A stretch of DNA of 64,000 nt from Pseudoalteromonas shioyasakiensis (GCF_001550135.1 NZ_LRUE01000024.1:434001-498000); one strand, 5' to 3'; counted from the first letter of the stretch, positions 32,517 through 41,714 are shown. The notes: generated by a model not told the origin, from the letters alone. Translations and numbers: made by a program.

Positions 32517-32996
32517 TCAATTCTGCGCTAAATAGTCCAACACCACCTGATGATGGTCTTTAGTTTTGAACTTATCAAACACATGTTTGATTTTACCGTC
32601 TTGGCCTACAAGGAAGCTAATACGATGAATTCCTTCGTATTCTTTACCCATAAACTTCTTATAGCCCCAAATACCAAAGGCATCAGCAATCGCGTGATCT
32701 TCGTCGGCTAGTAAATCAAAGTTAAGCTCTTTTTTGGTTTCAAAATTCTTTAAACGCTTGATTGGATCTGGGCTGATACCCACAACACGCGTATTTAATT
32801 TAGCAAGCTCAGCTTTTTCATCACGTAAGTTCTCTGCTTGTACAGTACAACCTGGTGTTGACGCTTTAGGGTAGAAATAAACCAGTACTTGCTGCTCTTT
32901 TAAAAGATCAGCTAGCGCGATAGTTTCGTCATTCTGATTTTGTAAGCTAAAAGCAGGGGCTGTATCGCCTGCTTGTAATGGATTAATTGTTTTCAT
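32517..32996 (-). CDS. bcp: Peroxiredoxin Bcp (thioredoxin-dependent thiol peroxidase)
   Basis: 159 residues. The peroxidatic cysteine lies in FYPKASTPGCTVQAENLRD, where the catalytic Cys follows STPG. It reduces hydrogen peroxide and organic peroxides with thioredoxin. The start ATG 32996 is 10 bases after the gcvR stop on the same strand, the gcvR-bcp order also found in E. coli, so the two are probably co-transcribed. The stop is TGA at 32517, directly bordered by the heptamer array. Confidence 0.95.
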   Translation of the reverse strand: MKTINPLQAGDTAPAFSLQNQNDETIALADLLKEQQVLVYFYPKASTPGCTVQAENLRDEKAELAKLNTRVVGISPDPIKRLKNFETKKELNFDLLADEDHAIADAFGIWGYKKFMGKEYEGIHRISFLVGQDGKIKHVFDKFKTKDHHQVVLDYLAQN

Positions 32997-33006
32997 GCTT
33001 TGCTCC

Positions 33007-33540
33007 TTAGCGAATGCGTCTGAAAATATAATCTACGTTCAAACTACGAGAAAGATCTTCAAAGCTCACTTTAAAGTTATCAATATCGACTTCAACAGGA
33101 ATATTAAACTCGAGTTCGCAGCGCATTTTAAGCTCGTCATCTTCATCATAAGTGTCTGACTTGAGAGAACAAATGCTGATGTTGTTATCAGCAAAAAAGC
33201 GCGTAACTTTACTTAATGTTCCTGGTGTATCAATACCTGTGTATTCGAGGGTGTAACCGGCACAAAATTCACATGCAACATGGCTTGCGGTGCGTTTCAT
33301 CATGGTTAAAAGACCAAGTTCCATACCTTTAGTTGGCAATGTATGTTCAATACGGCTAATTGCCGACATATCACCTGCTAATAGCATGATAAAGGTAAAT
33401 TCGTTGCCCAAAATAGCAATGCGACTGTCAATTATATTGCAATGGCAATCACTCACTAACTGAGTTAATTCGCTAACGATACCGGGTCTATCTTCGCCAA
33501 TCGCAGTGAGCACTATCTGATGATTTGTAAAAGCAGTCAT
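33007..33540 (-). CDS. gcvR: Glycine cleavage system regulator GcvR (two ACT domains)
   Basis: 177 residues with two ACT domains (about 8-85 and 93-175): IGEDRPGIVSELTQLVSD and TGIDTPGTLSKVTRFFAD. In E. coli GcvR binds GcvA and blocks activation of the gcv operon when glycine is low. No DNA-binding domain is present, as expected. It is followed by bcp in the same orientation. Upstream lies a 368-base gap before the divergent bamC; in E. coli dapA occupies this position. Confidence 0.88.
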   Translation of the reverse strand: MTAFTNHQIVLTAIGEDRPGIVSELTQLVSDCHCNIIDSRIAILGNEFTFIMLLAGDMSAISRIEHTLPTKGMELGLLTMMKRTASHVACEFCAGYTLEYTGIDTPGTLSKVTRFFADNNISICSLKSDTYDEDDELKMRCELEFNIPVEVDIDNFKVSFEDLSRSLNVDYIFRRIR

Positions 33541-33908
33541 GGAATTTTAAATACCTAGTAAATAACAATACCAATGGATATAAGCTTAAATAAGCTTTGA
33601 TTTCACGTGAGTTTAATACCGCACGGCGGCGAAGTTTAACATAATTTGCTCCGTTAACGATAGCGGCGATTAATTAAGCCGTGAATAAAGTGCGCTCTTT
33701 CTTGTTTTTAGGGGCATCAGAAAGTACCATAGTTAAAATTTTGCAAGGCGATAAGCAATCAAATACGTTACGCTAGCCCAATCTATTCGGGTTTTTTGCA
33801 TAAAAACAATAAATGTAAAGTTAAAAGTGATTTTACAGTGAACCAAATCGGCATTACCCACTCATATATTTGTTCAAAAAATTAAGGGTTTGCTAAGGAG
33901 AAATATCT
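33541..33908. other. Non-coding gap between gcvR and bamC (dapA absent)
   Basis: 368 bases. Upstream regions of two divergent genes. It contains an AAGCTTAAATAAGCTT palindrome (about 33580-33597), a small terminator-like segment (AGCCC...GGGTTTTTT, about 33775-33797) and the bamC ribosome binding site AAGGAG (33895-33900). No trace of a dapA reading frame is visible. Confidence 0.5.
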
Positions 33909-34970
33909 GTGCAGTATTGGATCTCAAAGGCGCTTGCTGTAAGCGTAATGGTAAGTTTAACAGGGTGCGGTGTATTCACCGATGAAGCGCACCACAAACG
34001 CAATTATCGTGCTAACGAAGCGGTGAAAGCTCCAGCAGGATTAGCGCAACCAGCTCAAGATCCAACTTATAAAATGGATGTTGCGCAATACGACAACAAT
34101 CCTGAAGCTAAAAACTACCGTCCGCCAGCGCAAGTAATTACCATTGCTCAAGGTACTTGGGTTGAAGAAGGTGACACAGAAGCACGTGTTTATTTTGATA
34201 AAAACGATGGTATCGAAGATTTAGATGTATTTATCTGGGATTCTATCAAAGCTGTTTTAGCAGAAAAAAATACCGCCGCTTTAAAAGAAGACAAAGCCTC
34301 TAATTCAATTGAAACAGGTTGGTATGCCATTATTAAACCTGAAGAAGGTTGGTTCTGGGAAACTGAAACTGAAGTATCACAGCAGCGCTTTATCTTCACA
34401 ATTGAAGAAAAGTCGCATCAGCGTACAGCTTCGTTAACCTCTAAGCTTGCTGATTATAAAAGTGACTCAGTACCGTTAACACCATTACTACAACAACAGC
34501 TTGAAGTTCGTGCATTAAACCAAGTGATTGCAGAGTTTGATTATCGTTACCGTCAACTTGAAGTTGATATGCGTAAACAACAAGGCATTATTTCATTAGA
34601 AATGGGCTTTGATAACAAAGGTAATGCGGCACTGGTTACAGAGCAAGATTACAACATGGTGTTTGATCGTTTCTCTGGTTTCTTAGAACGCTTATCTTTC
34701 ACCATCGTAGAGATTGACCAAGAGCGTGGTTTGATCACGGCTGATTACAAAAAGCCTGAGTCAAGCGTATGGGATTCAATTTGGGGCGAAGAATTATCTG
34801 AACTTCCAATTGAAGATGGCCAATACCAAATTCTTGTTAGCCGCACCAATGATGGCGGCACAAGTTTAACTTGGATGGACTCTGAAGGTTCGACATTAGA
34901 GCCTGGTACAATGAATGACCTCCAGCAAGCATTAGAAAATGCACTGCGTCAGCGCGGTATCAATATTTAA
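33909..34970 (+). CDS. bamC: Outer-membrane protein assembly factor BamC (lipoprotein)
   Basis: 353 residues, GTG start at 33909 with AAGGAG upstream. Lipoprotein signal with lipobox LTGC (Cys20), then an unstructured segment (NYRANEAVKAPAGL-like, about 30-60) that binds BamD in E. coli, followed by two helix-grip domains (about 95-215 and 225-350). It belongs to the BAM complex that folds outer-membrane proteins. In E. coli it follows dapA; here it stands alone with its own terminator. Confidence 0.9.
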   Translation: MQYWISKALAVSVMVSLTGCGVFTDEAHHKRNYRANEAVKAPAGLAQPAQDPTYKMDVAQYDNNPEAKNYRPPAQVITIAQGTWVEEGDTEARVYFDKNDGIEDLDVFIWDSIKAVLAEKNTAALKEDKASNSIETGWYAIIKPEEGWFWETETEVSQQRFIFTIEEKSHQRTASLTSKLADYKSDSVPLTPLLQQQLEVRALNQVIAEFDYRYRQLEVDMRKQQGIISLEMGFDNKGNAALVTEQDYNMVFDRFSGFLERLSFTIVEIDQERGLITADYKKPESSVWDSIWGEELSELPIEDGQYQILVSRTNDGGTSLTWMDSEGSTLEPGTMNDLQQALENALRQRGINI

Positions 34971-34990
34971 TAATTAAAAAAGTCAAAACC

Positions 34991-35028
34991 ACCACAAAAA
35001 GAGCTTAGCCGCTCTTTTTGTGGTTTTT
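34991..35028 (+). terminator. Strong intrinsic terminator after bamC
   Basis: 14-base perfect stem ACCACAAAAAGAGC (34991-35004)/GCTCTTTTTGTGGT (35011-35024), loop TTAGCC, then TTTT. Confidence 0.9.
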
Positions 35029-35041
35029 ACAGGTTGAAAAT

Positions 35042-36409
35042 ATGTCTAACTTAAACACAGCAAATCGCAGTGACTTGCGAACCTTGTTTACCTTTTTCGT
35101 TCCTTCACTTATAGGTGTCTTCTTGTTTATGACGCCGGTACCCATAGGTGAAGCAATGACCATTCCGATTGCTGTTATGGCAAAAGCAGTGCAAGAGTGG
35201 ATTGGCCCATTTGCACTGGGTTTAATTACCAGCATTGTTTGTATCACCGGTATTTTATCTTTAGTGATAAAGTTGTTTAAACCGCAGCTATTACTTAAGT
35301 TCTTTATAATTAAACATTTATTTGATGTTAGCTGGCTTTGGCTGAGTGTTCGATTACTGGGTATGGTTTTTATCGTTCTGACCTACACCAAACAAGGGCC
35401 AGAAATGATTATTTCCGGTAATACCGGTGCTCTTGTGTTAAACGACTTGTTGCCAGTATTGTTTTCTGTGTTTGTTTTAGCGGGCTTACTATTACCGTTA
35501 TTACTAAATTTTGGCTTGTTAGAGCTAGTCGGTACCTTATTAACTAAAGTTATGCGCCCACTTTTTGGTGTGCCAGGCCGAAGTGCGGTTAACTGTGTGG
35601 CATCATGGTTAGGCGATGGCAGTGTGGGTATTTTGATGACCGCTCGTCAGTATGAAGATAAACATTATACGCAGCGCGAAGCGGCTATTATTGGTACCAC
35701 TTTCTCTGCTGTATCAATCACTTTTTGTTTAGTTGTTATAGGCCAAGTAAAGCTTGAGCACCTTTTCGCACCTTTCTATTTAACTGTGTGTTTAGCGGGT
35801 TTAGCAGCCGCATTAATTGTGCCTCGTTTACCACCGCTACGCTTTAAAAAAGACCTCTATGTAGATGGAACAGAGCCTGATAAAGACGCAGAATCAGTGC
35901 CTGAAGGTAAAACATTAGTTTCTCATTCACTTGATGTGGCGCTTGCTAAAGCGCGCACTGCGCCGGGTTTTGCTGGTACAGTAAAAGAAGGCTTACATAA
36001 CGCATTTGATATGGTATTTGCAGTATTACCTGTGGTTATGGCTGTAGGCACATTTGCCTTGATTATTGCTGAATATACGCCAATTTTTGAATATATGGGC
36101 AAACCGTTTGTACCATTCTTAGAGCTATTGCAAGTCCCAGAAGCTGAAGCTGCCGCACAAACAATTATGGTTGGCTTTGCTGATATGTTTATTCCGTCGA
36201 TTCTTGCCGCTGGCAGTATCGAAAGTGATGTAACACGCTTTATCGTTGCTGCAATGAGTGTGACGCAATTGATTTATATGTCGGAAGTAGGTGCACTGCT
36301 TTTAGGTAGCAAAATCCCGGTTAATATTATTGAATTGTTCTTTATCTTTATTTTAAGAACCTTAGTGACATTACCGGTGATTGTCTTAATGGCACATTGG
36401 TTAGTGTAA
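35042..36409 (+). CDS. YjiH-family membrane protein with nucleoside-recognition GATE domains
   Basis: 455 residues from ATG 35042. About ten membrane segments. GATE-type (nucleoside-recognition) features include NCVASWLGDGSVGILMTARQYE and MVGFADMFIPSILAAGS, and the N-terminal part resembles YjiH of E. coli (RTLFTFFVPSLIGVFLFM). Substrate unknown; members are thought to transport small molecules or act in spore or nucleoside-related roles. It lies alone between terminators, with no clear strong ribosome binding site (TTGAAAAT). Confidence 0.8.
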   Translation: MSNLNTANRSDLRTLFTFFVPSLIGVFLFMTPVPIGEAMTIPIAVMAKAVQEWIGPFALGLITSIVCITGILSLVIKLFKPQLLLKFFIIKHLFDVSWLWLSVRLLGMVFIVLTYTKQGPEMIISGNTGALVLNDLLPVLFSVFVLAGLLLPLLLNFGLLELVGTLLTKVMRPLFGVPGRSAVNCVASWLGDGSVGILMTARQYEDKHYTQREAAIIGTTFSAVSITFCLVVIGQVKLEHLFAPFYLTVCLAGLAAALIVPRLPPLRFKKDLYVDGTEPDKDAESVPEGKTLVSHSLDVALAKARTAPGFAGTVKEGLHNAFDMVFAVLPVVMAVGTFALIIAEYTPIFEYMGKPFVPFLELLQVPEAEAAAQTIMVGFADMFIPSILAAGSIESDVTRFIVAAMSVTQLIYMSEVGALLLGSKIPVNIIELFFIFILRTLVTLPVIVLMAHWLV

Positions 36410-36433
36410 ACTAAGCTGAAGTCTAAAATAGAT

Positions 36434-36462
36434 AAGCCCTGATTATTCATCAGGGCTTTTTT
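36434..36462. terminator. Bidirectional terminator between the YjiH-family gene and the DUF2897 gene
   Basis: AAGCCCTGAT (36434-36443), loop TATTC, ATCAGGGCTT (36449-36458), then a T run. It overlaps the stop of the minus-strand gene. Confidence 0.85.
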
Positions 36463-36589
36463 TATCTTCATTATCATCGCTTTTAGGCACTTTGAAGTCC
36501 ATTTTTGCTGCATGTTTTAGCAACATAAGGTTACCAATTACTACACCAAATACGGCAACAACAATGGCTATAATTTGCCAAGTTTCCAT
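36443..36589 (-). CDS. DUF2897 family single-pass membrane protein
   Basis: 48 residues from ATG 36589 (METWQIIAIVVAVFGVVIGN, CAGGAT ribosome binding site upstream); the longer frame to 36628 lacks one. One membrane segment and an acidic tail (KSDDNEDKKSPDE). It matches DUF2897, a family restricted to gammaproteobacteria with no assigned role. It is on the minus strand, 39 bases downstream of the pagL-like gene. Confidence 0.75.
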   Translation of the reverse strand: METWQIIAIVVAVFGVVIGNLMLLKHAAKMDFKVPKSDDNEDKKSPDE

Positions 36590-36628
36590 CTTGAAATCCT
36601 GCCGATATACACAGCGATATAGTAGCAC

Positions 36629-37165
36629 TTAAAATCGTCTTGCATAAGACAGTGAAATAAAATCAAGGCCAGGGTTTGGGCTTTTGAAACCCGCATTTGA
36701 GTAATGTAAATATCTAAGTGCTAAGGTTGAGTTGTCACCTAAGTCTGTAACTAAACCCAATCTATCCTCAAACTGATAGTGAGTACTAACGTTTTTGCCA
36801 GCAAAATGGGTGTCATCCAACAGTGAAACGCCAATCCCAAACTCTACATAAACAGGTATGTTTTTCACATTAAATATAGGGTATTGGATCACCGGAGACA
36901 TAGCTAACACGATATTTGTTTGATGTTTATTGTCTTTGCCATACTGCCAAATATTAAAACTAGACTCGAAGTACAAACGGGCGTGTTGAAAGGGCAGCTT
37001 TTCATTGGGGATATGGTATTGGTAGGCTAGCTTTAAGCCTTTTACATCACCTTCACCTTGAATGTAATCAACGGCATAGCCATGGTTTGAAGCAGCATAA
37101 GTCGGTGTTGCTAGTAGGGCGGCTACACCTAACATAAGTGCTTTTAGTGGGTGTTTTAGTTTCAT
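36629..37165 (-). CDS. pagL: PagL-like lipid A 3-O-deacylase
   Basis: 178 residues from ATG 37165 (MKLKHPLKAL, then a signal peptide ending AASN); an in-frame ATG at 37180 is possible. The mature chain alternates like an eight-strand outer-membrane barrel. The C-terminal HYSNAGFKSPNPGLDFISLSYARRF region contains the PagL signature with the catalytic His-Ser pair and an outer-membrane Phe end. PagL removes the 3-hydroxyacyl chain from lipid A, which can lower endotoxicity and polymyxin binding, so it fits with the eptA region. The following gene on the same strand is the DUF2897 gene. Confidence 0.82.
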   Translation of the reverse strand: MKLKHPLKALMLGVAALLATPTYAASNHGYAVDYIQGEGDVKGLKLAYQYHIPNEKLPFQHARLYFESSFNIWQYGKDNKHQTNIVLAMSPVIQYPIFNVKNIPVYVEFGIGVSLLDDTHFAGKNVSTHYQFEDRLGLVTDLGDNSTLALRYLHYSNAGFKSPNPGLDFISLSYARRF

Positions 37166-37400
37166 CTCGGTACTTCTCATTATGACTGTGAGCAAGTAGA
37201 TAAGGGCGGAGGTAAGAACTTTTCAATGTGCGTAAAAACACAGAAGCTGTGCACATGCTCATATTTTTTAGCAATTAACTGAAAACAATGGGAAAAATCG
37301 ATTGGTGCTTAATTGGCATTAAAACGGTGTCGGATTGTTTCTTTTTTTATGGGTTTAATATCGGTATATTAGCGAAAATTTTCGTTGAGAGGTGAATACG

Positions 37401-37994
37401 ATGACCAAACTAGTTAATTCATTTTTGCTAATTGCTGCGCTTTTTACTGCAACTGCTTTTGCCAGTGAAGACCGCTCGCCTAAGCAACTATTAGAATCAG
37501 TCACAGCAGATTTATTTGTTGATATCGCAAATGTAAATGCAAAAGGCGATGCAAGCTCAGAAGCAATGGCGAACATTGTAGAAAAACGCTTATTGCCGCA
37601 CATGGATATTAAGTTTGTATCGTATAAGCTTTTAGGTAAGCACATTAAAGGCCTACGCCGTGAGCAAGCTGTTGATTTTATTGCTGCGGTTGAGCATTAC
37701 TTAACAGTAACTTATGCCGGCGCACTAATGAAATACACAGGCCAAAAAGTTATTTTTGATCAATCGCAGCTCATCGACGATGGTTATGCAACTGTTAAAA
37801 CGCAAATTGTTGATGACAATGCGCCAGCCATCGATCTGCACTTTAAATTACGTCAAGGCAAAGATAAGCAGTGGAAAGTATATGATATCGTTGCTGAAGG
37901 TATTTCACTGTTAAGCGCGAAGCAAAAAGAAGTATTGCAGCGCATCAGTCAAGTAGGTATTGACGAAGTCACAAGCGAATTAGCAAGTAAGTAA
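37401..37994 (+). CDS. MlaC-family periplasmic phospholipid-binding protein (orphan)
   Basis: 197 residues from ATG 37401 (GAGAGG upstream). Signal peptide MTKLVNSFLLIAALFTATAFAS, then the MlaC/Ttg2 family region (EKRLLPHMDIKFVSYKLLG, LRREQAVDFIAAVEHYL, TVKTQIV). MlaC carries phospholipids between outer and inner membrane with MlaFEDB and MlaA. Here no other mla gene is nearby, so this is probably a second, isolated paralogue. It is divergent from the pagL-like gene. Confidence 0.82.
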   Translation: MTKLVNSFLLIAALFTATAFASEDRSPKQLLESVTADLFVDIANVNAKGDASSEAMANIVEKRLLPHMDIKFVSYKLLGKHIKGLRREQAVDFIAAVEHYLTVTYAGALMKYTGQKVIFDQSQLIDDGYATVKTQIVDDNAPAIDLHFKLRQGKDKQWKVYDIVAEGISLLSAKQKEVLQRISQVGIDEVTSELASK

Positions 37995-38294
37995 GTTAGC
38001 CAAAAGCTCGATTACCTTCACCTCATCGAGCATTTTAGCTACTTTCAGTCTCCAACCAAGCAGTGAGTACCGTCCATGTGCCGCTGCTTTTCTATTTTCT
38101 TTAAAAATCACCTACTTTGCGCTAGCACCTGTAACCCTCTGTGGTAGAATCATGCTACTTTTCTTGTTTACCAAAGTATCTGTTCAGATACTGTGTTATT
38201 GGTCGCAATATTAAGCAAACTGTCAGTTAAATTTTGCTATAACTAGTTGCTTAATAAGACATCGAATAATGTGCAGCGGAGTTGTGTTTTTTTA

Positions 38295-39632
38295 ATGGAA
38301 AATGTACTGATTTGGCCAAAGGAATACCCGTTACTAATCAAAGGATTAGCTGAGCAAAACGGGGCCTATATTTTAGATGCTTTAGAAGCTTGGCCGGCAT
38401 GTCGTTCTACTAATGAAGATGACGGTGTGTGTACGACGGTTCTTCCGCCTATTTACTACCTTACTTGGTTGACTCCTCTTGAACCGTTTGAAGAGTGTTA
38501 TTTCCAACATATTTCTGAGTTTGATGAAGCTGCGTTGCATTATATTAATGCTATGAAAACGCATTTTTTAGAAAACGACTACACCCCTGAAAGTCTTGTT
38601 TTAATGTTATGCCAGCGCTTAGAGAAGTACGCTAGCGCATTTGCTCAATCGGCTGTTAAAACGCCTATAACTCTCATCCACCAGTTATTTAATCGTCGCT
38701 ATTTTACTGTGATTGAACATGTACTTAATCACGGTGCGAAAATGTCTGCGGACGATGTATTAGAACTGTGGACCGAAGTTGACTTTAGAGAGCGTTTTAG
38801 TGGTTTTATTCCTGATTCAGTGGCTGATCTTGAACCATTAACAGCGCTTGCGGCTGAAAAAGTTGCTCACGGTGAAGATTACTTCACCTTACTAAAACTT
38901 GTATCACCTGATGTTGATTCAGCATCGTTACTTGAACAAGCTTTACTTGCCCACTTAAGCCACGAAAATGCTAAACAAACCATGGCAAAGCGTTTTATTG
39001 AGCAAGGCGCAACCGGGGCATTAGCTGACGAAAATGGTAAAACTGCGTTTATGTGGGCTACTGAAAAAGGCTATGTGAATGTTGTTGAAACAATACTTGA
39101 ACATCAAGATAAGAAGGCCCAAGACAATAAAGGGAATACAGCATTACATTACGCTGTATTAGCCGAGAATGGACCTTTACTGGTATTGCTTTTAAAAGCG
39201 GGCTATGACTTTAGAGTTCGTAACAACGACGGTCTAAGTTGCTACCGACTAGCAGTTAGCATTAAAGCGGATAACTTAGTAAAGTGCCTTGAGCATGACT
39301 TTGGCATTAAAGAGCTTTCGCCAGAAGGGCAGTTTGATCGCGTTAAAAAAGTGCACTTACTACATGCGATTGTAACTGTGTTACTACCTGTGCAGTTGTT
39401 CTTCTTTTTTGACGATAGCATTGCTATTAAAAGTGAGTTAACGCTGAGCTTTACGCTGGTTTCGATCTTATGCTTTTTCTTTGCCACAAGCTTGAAACGC
39501 TGTGCGCTTTACCCGCATATTCGCCATCCATGGGGGCTGTTTATTTTAAGGCTGTTCTCATTATTTAGCTTAATTGGCCAAGTGGGTCTGGCAAGTATTG
39601 TCGCACTAGCCACCTTAGCAGAGTTGGTGTGA
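38295..39632 (+). CDS. Ankyrin-repeat protein with C-terminal membrane segments
   Basis: 445 residues from ATG 38295; TTG 38247 is also in frame. The N-terminal 230 residues have no recognised domain. Two to three ankyrin repeats follow at about 235-345 (ENGKTAFMWATEKGYVNVVETIL, NKGNTALHYAVLAENGPLLVLLL), then two or three membrane segments at about 350-440. Ankyrin repeats bind proteins; the membrane tail places it at the inner membrane. GGAG lies 14 bases before the start. Function unknown. It is followed by a strong terminator and then an IS200 element. Confidence 0.75.
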   Translation: MENVLIWPKEYPLLIKGLAEQNGAYILDALEAWPACRSTNEDDGVCTTVLPPIYYLTWLTPLEPFEECYFQHISEFDEAALHYINAMKTHFLENDYTPESLVLMLCQRLEKYASAFAQSAVKTPITLIHQLFNRRYFTVIEHVLNHGAKMSADDVLELWTEVDFRERFSGFIPDSVADLEPLTALAAEKVAHGEDYFTLLKLVSPDVDSASLLEQALLAHLSHENAKQTMAKRFIEQGATGALADENGKTAFMWATEKGYVNVVETILEHQDKKAQDNKGNTALHYAVLAENGPLLVLLLKAGYDFRVRNNDGLSCYRLAVSIKADNLVKCLEHDFGIKELSPEGQFDRVKKVHLLHAIVTVLLPVQLFFFFDDSIAIKSELTLSFTLVSILCFFFATSLKRCALYPHIRHPWGLFILRLFSLFSLIGQVGLASIVALATLAELV

Positions 39633-39638
39633 ACGCAA

Positions 39639-39666
39639 AAAAACGGCAACCTAGGTTGCCGTTTTT
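39639..39666 (+). terminator. Intrinsic terminator after the ankyrin gene
   Basis: AAAAACGGCAACC (39639-39651), loop TA, GGTTGCCGTTTTT (39654-39666). Confidence 0.9.
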
Positions 39667-39674
39667 GTTTTCGG

Positions 39675-40278
39675 CCCTAAACCACCTACTTCAGTAGGTG
39701 GTTATCATCATTTAGGCTTTGCCTGAAAAAATACTCATGTTAATTCCTTACTTGATTTTTAGCGAAGTCATATAAGGAAAAAACATGAGTAGATACGAGA
39801 AAGCATCGCATGTGTATTGGCGATGTCAATATCATATAGTCTGGACACCAAAGTATAGGTTCAGAATATTGAAGAACAAAGTAGGCAGAGATGTTTACAG
39901 GTGCATACAAGTTTACTGTGAGCAGTTAGGGTGCAAAGTAGTCGAGTTAAATGTGCAGGTTGACCATGTTCATTTGGTAGTAAAGATACCGCCGAAGTTA
40001 TCAGTCTCGAAACTAATGGGTGCTTTAAAAGGAAAAATAGCGTTAAAGCTATTTAGCAAATATCCATACTTAAGGAAAAACAAGTTATGGGGAAACCATT
40101 TTTGGCAGAGAGGGTACTTCGTAGATACAGTAGGGATAAATGAAGAAATAATAAGACGGTATGTCAGGCACCAAGAAAAGGAAGAGGTACAAGAGCAGGC
40201 ACAGTTAACACTGCAGTAAACAACGCCCCCTTCTAGGGGGCTAATGCAAAGCCACCTTCTTTAGAAGGTGGATCTTTT
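39675..40278 (+). mobile_element. IS200-type insertion sequence (IS200/IS605 family)
   Basis: One transposase gene with a left-end hairpin ACCACCTACT/AGTAGGTGGT (39681-39690, 39693-39702) and a right-end hairpin CCACCTTCT/AGAAGGTGG (40252-40260, 40263-40271). A second hairpin GCCCCC/GGGGGC (40225-40241) follows the gene. IS200-type elements have no terminal inverted repeats but such hairpins at both ends. The exact ends are approximate (a few bases either way). The element lies between the ankyrin gene terminator and the DUF2069 gene, so it has disrupted no gene. Confidence 0.85.
39785..40219 (+). CDS. tnpA: IS200 transposase TnpA (HUH/Y1)
   Basis: 144 residues. HUH motif HVH (His61, His63) in QVDHVHLVVKIPPK and catalytic Tyr126 with Gln130 in RRYVRHQEKEE. 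The chain is intact and of typical IS200 length. It cuts and rejoins single strands using the flanking hairpins; no TnpB follows. TAAGGAA lies 8 bases before ATG 39785. Confidence 0.95.
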   Translation: MSRYEKASHVYWRCQYHIVWTPKYRFRILKNKVGRDVYRCIQVYCEQLGCKVVELNVQVDHVHLVVKIPPKLSVSKLMGALKGKIALKLFSKYPYLRKNKLWGNHFWQRGYFVDTVGINEEIIRRYVRHQEKEEVQEQAQLTLQ

Positions 40279-40306
40279 ACTTCATTTTTTGATAAACGAA
40301 TCGGTA

Positions 40307-40762
40307 TTATTTATCGTGTTCATGAGCGGCTTTTTCTTCGGCCAGCTCTTCTTTTAATTTGCGTATCTTAAGACCAAGCTCTTGTCCGCGATGGCGAGCA
40401 TAATAGGTGCAGCCAATAAACATCAGACTAGCAAAGGTTAACTCAAGTAATACCCAAATCAGCTGCTCTTGTGCGACCCATAGTAATGTAAATCCATGGA
40501 TAAAATAGAACATCACGATAAAGTTTGCCCACGCGTAGGTATAAGGCTTATCTTGAATAATGCCCTTAAGTGGTAACAGTAGAGGCAGTATATAAACAAC
40601 AAAGATAAAGGCGTTACTGTGGCCTTCTCTTGGGGCAATTAAAAACAGCCAAATTGGCATCAAAACTAATAAGCCGATATAACCAATCAGTGCAAAACGT
40701 TGGAATCGTTTTGTAATTGGTTTTTTGGCAACAGGCTGATTTAGCTCAGGTTCCAAGCTCAT
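40307..40762 (-). CDS. DUF2069 family membrane protein
   Basis: 151 residues with four membrane segments (about 22-40, 48-66, 78-93 and 97-117) and a charged helical C-terminus (KIRKLKEELAEEKAAHEHDK). It fits DUF2069, which usually follows wrbA in this order. Its start overlaps the wrbA stop by four bases, so the two are co-transcribed. No function is known. Confidence 0.8.
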   Translation of the reverse strand: MSLEPELNQPVAKKPITKRFQRFALIGYIGLLVLMPIWLFLIAPREGHSNAFIFVVYILPLLLPLKGIIQDKPYTYAWANFIVMFYFIHGFTLLWVAQEQLIWVLLELTFASLMFIGCTYYARHRGQELGLKIRKLKEELAEEKAAHEHDK

Positions 40763-41313
40763 TTTAATTTACTCGCAATTAGTGCCAAGCGTTTTCCAAC
40801 GCTTTGGCAAATTTTAATTTCGTCTTTACTTAACACATTGCTGTTATTGCTACCGGCCACATGACTCGCGCCGTACGGCGTACCGCCGGTTTCAGTTGCT
40901 AATAACTCAGGTACCTCATAAGGCACACCAAGTAACATCATGCCGTGATGTAACAACGGCAGTGATAGATTCAACAAGGTAGCTTCGTTACCACCGTGCA
41001 TACTGCTTGATGACGAAAAAACGCAAGCAGGCTTATCTATTAGCTGACCTTTGAGCCATAGATCACTAGTGGTTTCCCAAAAGCTCTTAGCTTGTGAGGC
41101 CATCATGCCAAATCGAGTAGGGGTGCCAAAGGCTAAGCCATCACACTGAATTAGATCATCTTTACTGATCACAATATCGTGTGGCTGACGTTTAACAAAC
41201 GTGCGCAATAAGGCGGTTGCACCGTGTTGCTCAATCGACTCGGCTATCTCATGTGCCATTGCTTCTACAGAGCCATGGCTTGAGTGGTATAGCACAACAA
41301 TGTTTATAGCCAT
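40759..41313 (-). CDS. wrbA: WrbA-like flavodoxin-fold NAD(P)H:quinone oxidoreductase
   Basis: 184 residues. FMN-binding flavodoxin loop in YHSSHGSVEAMAHEIAE, FGTPTRFGMMASQ and FSSSSSMHGGNEATLL, as in WrbA. It reduces quinones by two electrons in the cytosol. It overlaps arsC by one base and the DUF2069 gene by four, forming arsC-wrbA-DUF2069. Confidence 0.88.
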   Translation of the reverse strand: MAINIVVLYHSSHGSVEAMAHEIAESIEQHGATALLRTFVKRQPHDIVISKDDLIQCDGLAFGTPTRFGMMASQAKSFWETTSDLWLKGQLIDKPACVFSSSSSMHGGNEATLLNLSLPLLHHGMMLLGVPYEVPELLATETGGTPYGASHVAGSNNSNVLSKDEIKICQSVGKRLALIASKLK

Positions 41314-41660
41314 TAAAGTACGCTTAATACGTTTTCTGGTGGACGACCTAGAGCAGCTTTGCCGTTATTTTCAACAATTGGGCGCTCGATTAGTTTTGGG
41401 TTGGCAGCCATTGCAGCAATTAATTTGTCTTCGTTTTGTTCGTTTTTAAGCTCAAGCTCTTTGTAGATGTCTTCTTTAGTACGCATTAACTCACGCGCTG
41501 AAGTGAAGCCCAGTTGGCTAACTAAAGTCGAGATTTGTTGTTCATTAAGCGGTGTTTTTAGGTATTCAATAACACTTGGCTGTACGTTATTGCTTTCTAA
41601 TAGGGCAAGTGTTTCACGCGATTTTGAACAACGTGGATTATGATAAATAGTCACAGACAT
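41313..41660 (-). CDS. arsC: ArsC/YffB-type (Spx/ArsC family) glutaredoxin-like reductase
   Basis: 115 residues with a thioredoxin fold. YHNPRCSKSRETLALLE carries the catalytic Cys and the CxxxR motif, and VENNGKAALGRPPENVL is the C-terminal ArsC signature with the Arg that binds arsenate. It is the E. coli YfgD/ArsC neighbour of bepA, so this is the housekeeping paralogue rather than an arsenic operon. It may not reduce arsenate in vivo. The start overlaps nothing; 54 bases separate it from bepA. Confidence 0.88.
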   Translation of the reverse strand: MSVTIYHNPRCSKSRETLALLESNNVQPSVIEYLKTPLNEQQISTLVSQLGFTSARELMRTKEDIYKELELKNEQNEDKLIAAMAANPKLIERPIVENNGKAALGRPPENVLSVL

Positions 41661-41714
41661 GGTGTGTTCTCACATTTAATAATTTGGCTTATTTTAGGGC
41701 AAGCGCCGCGAGAC

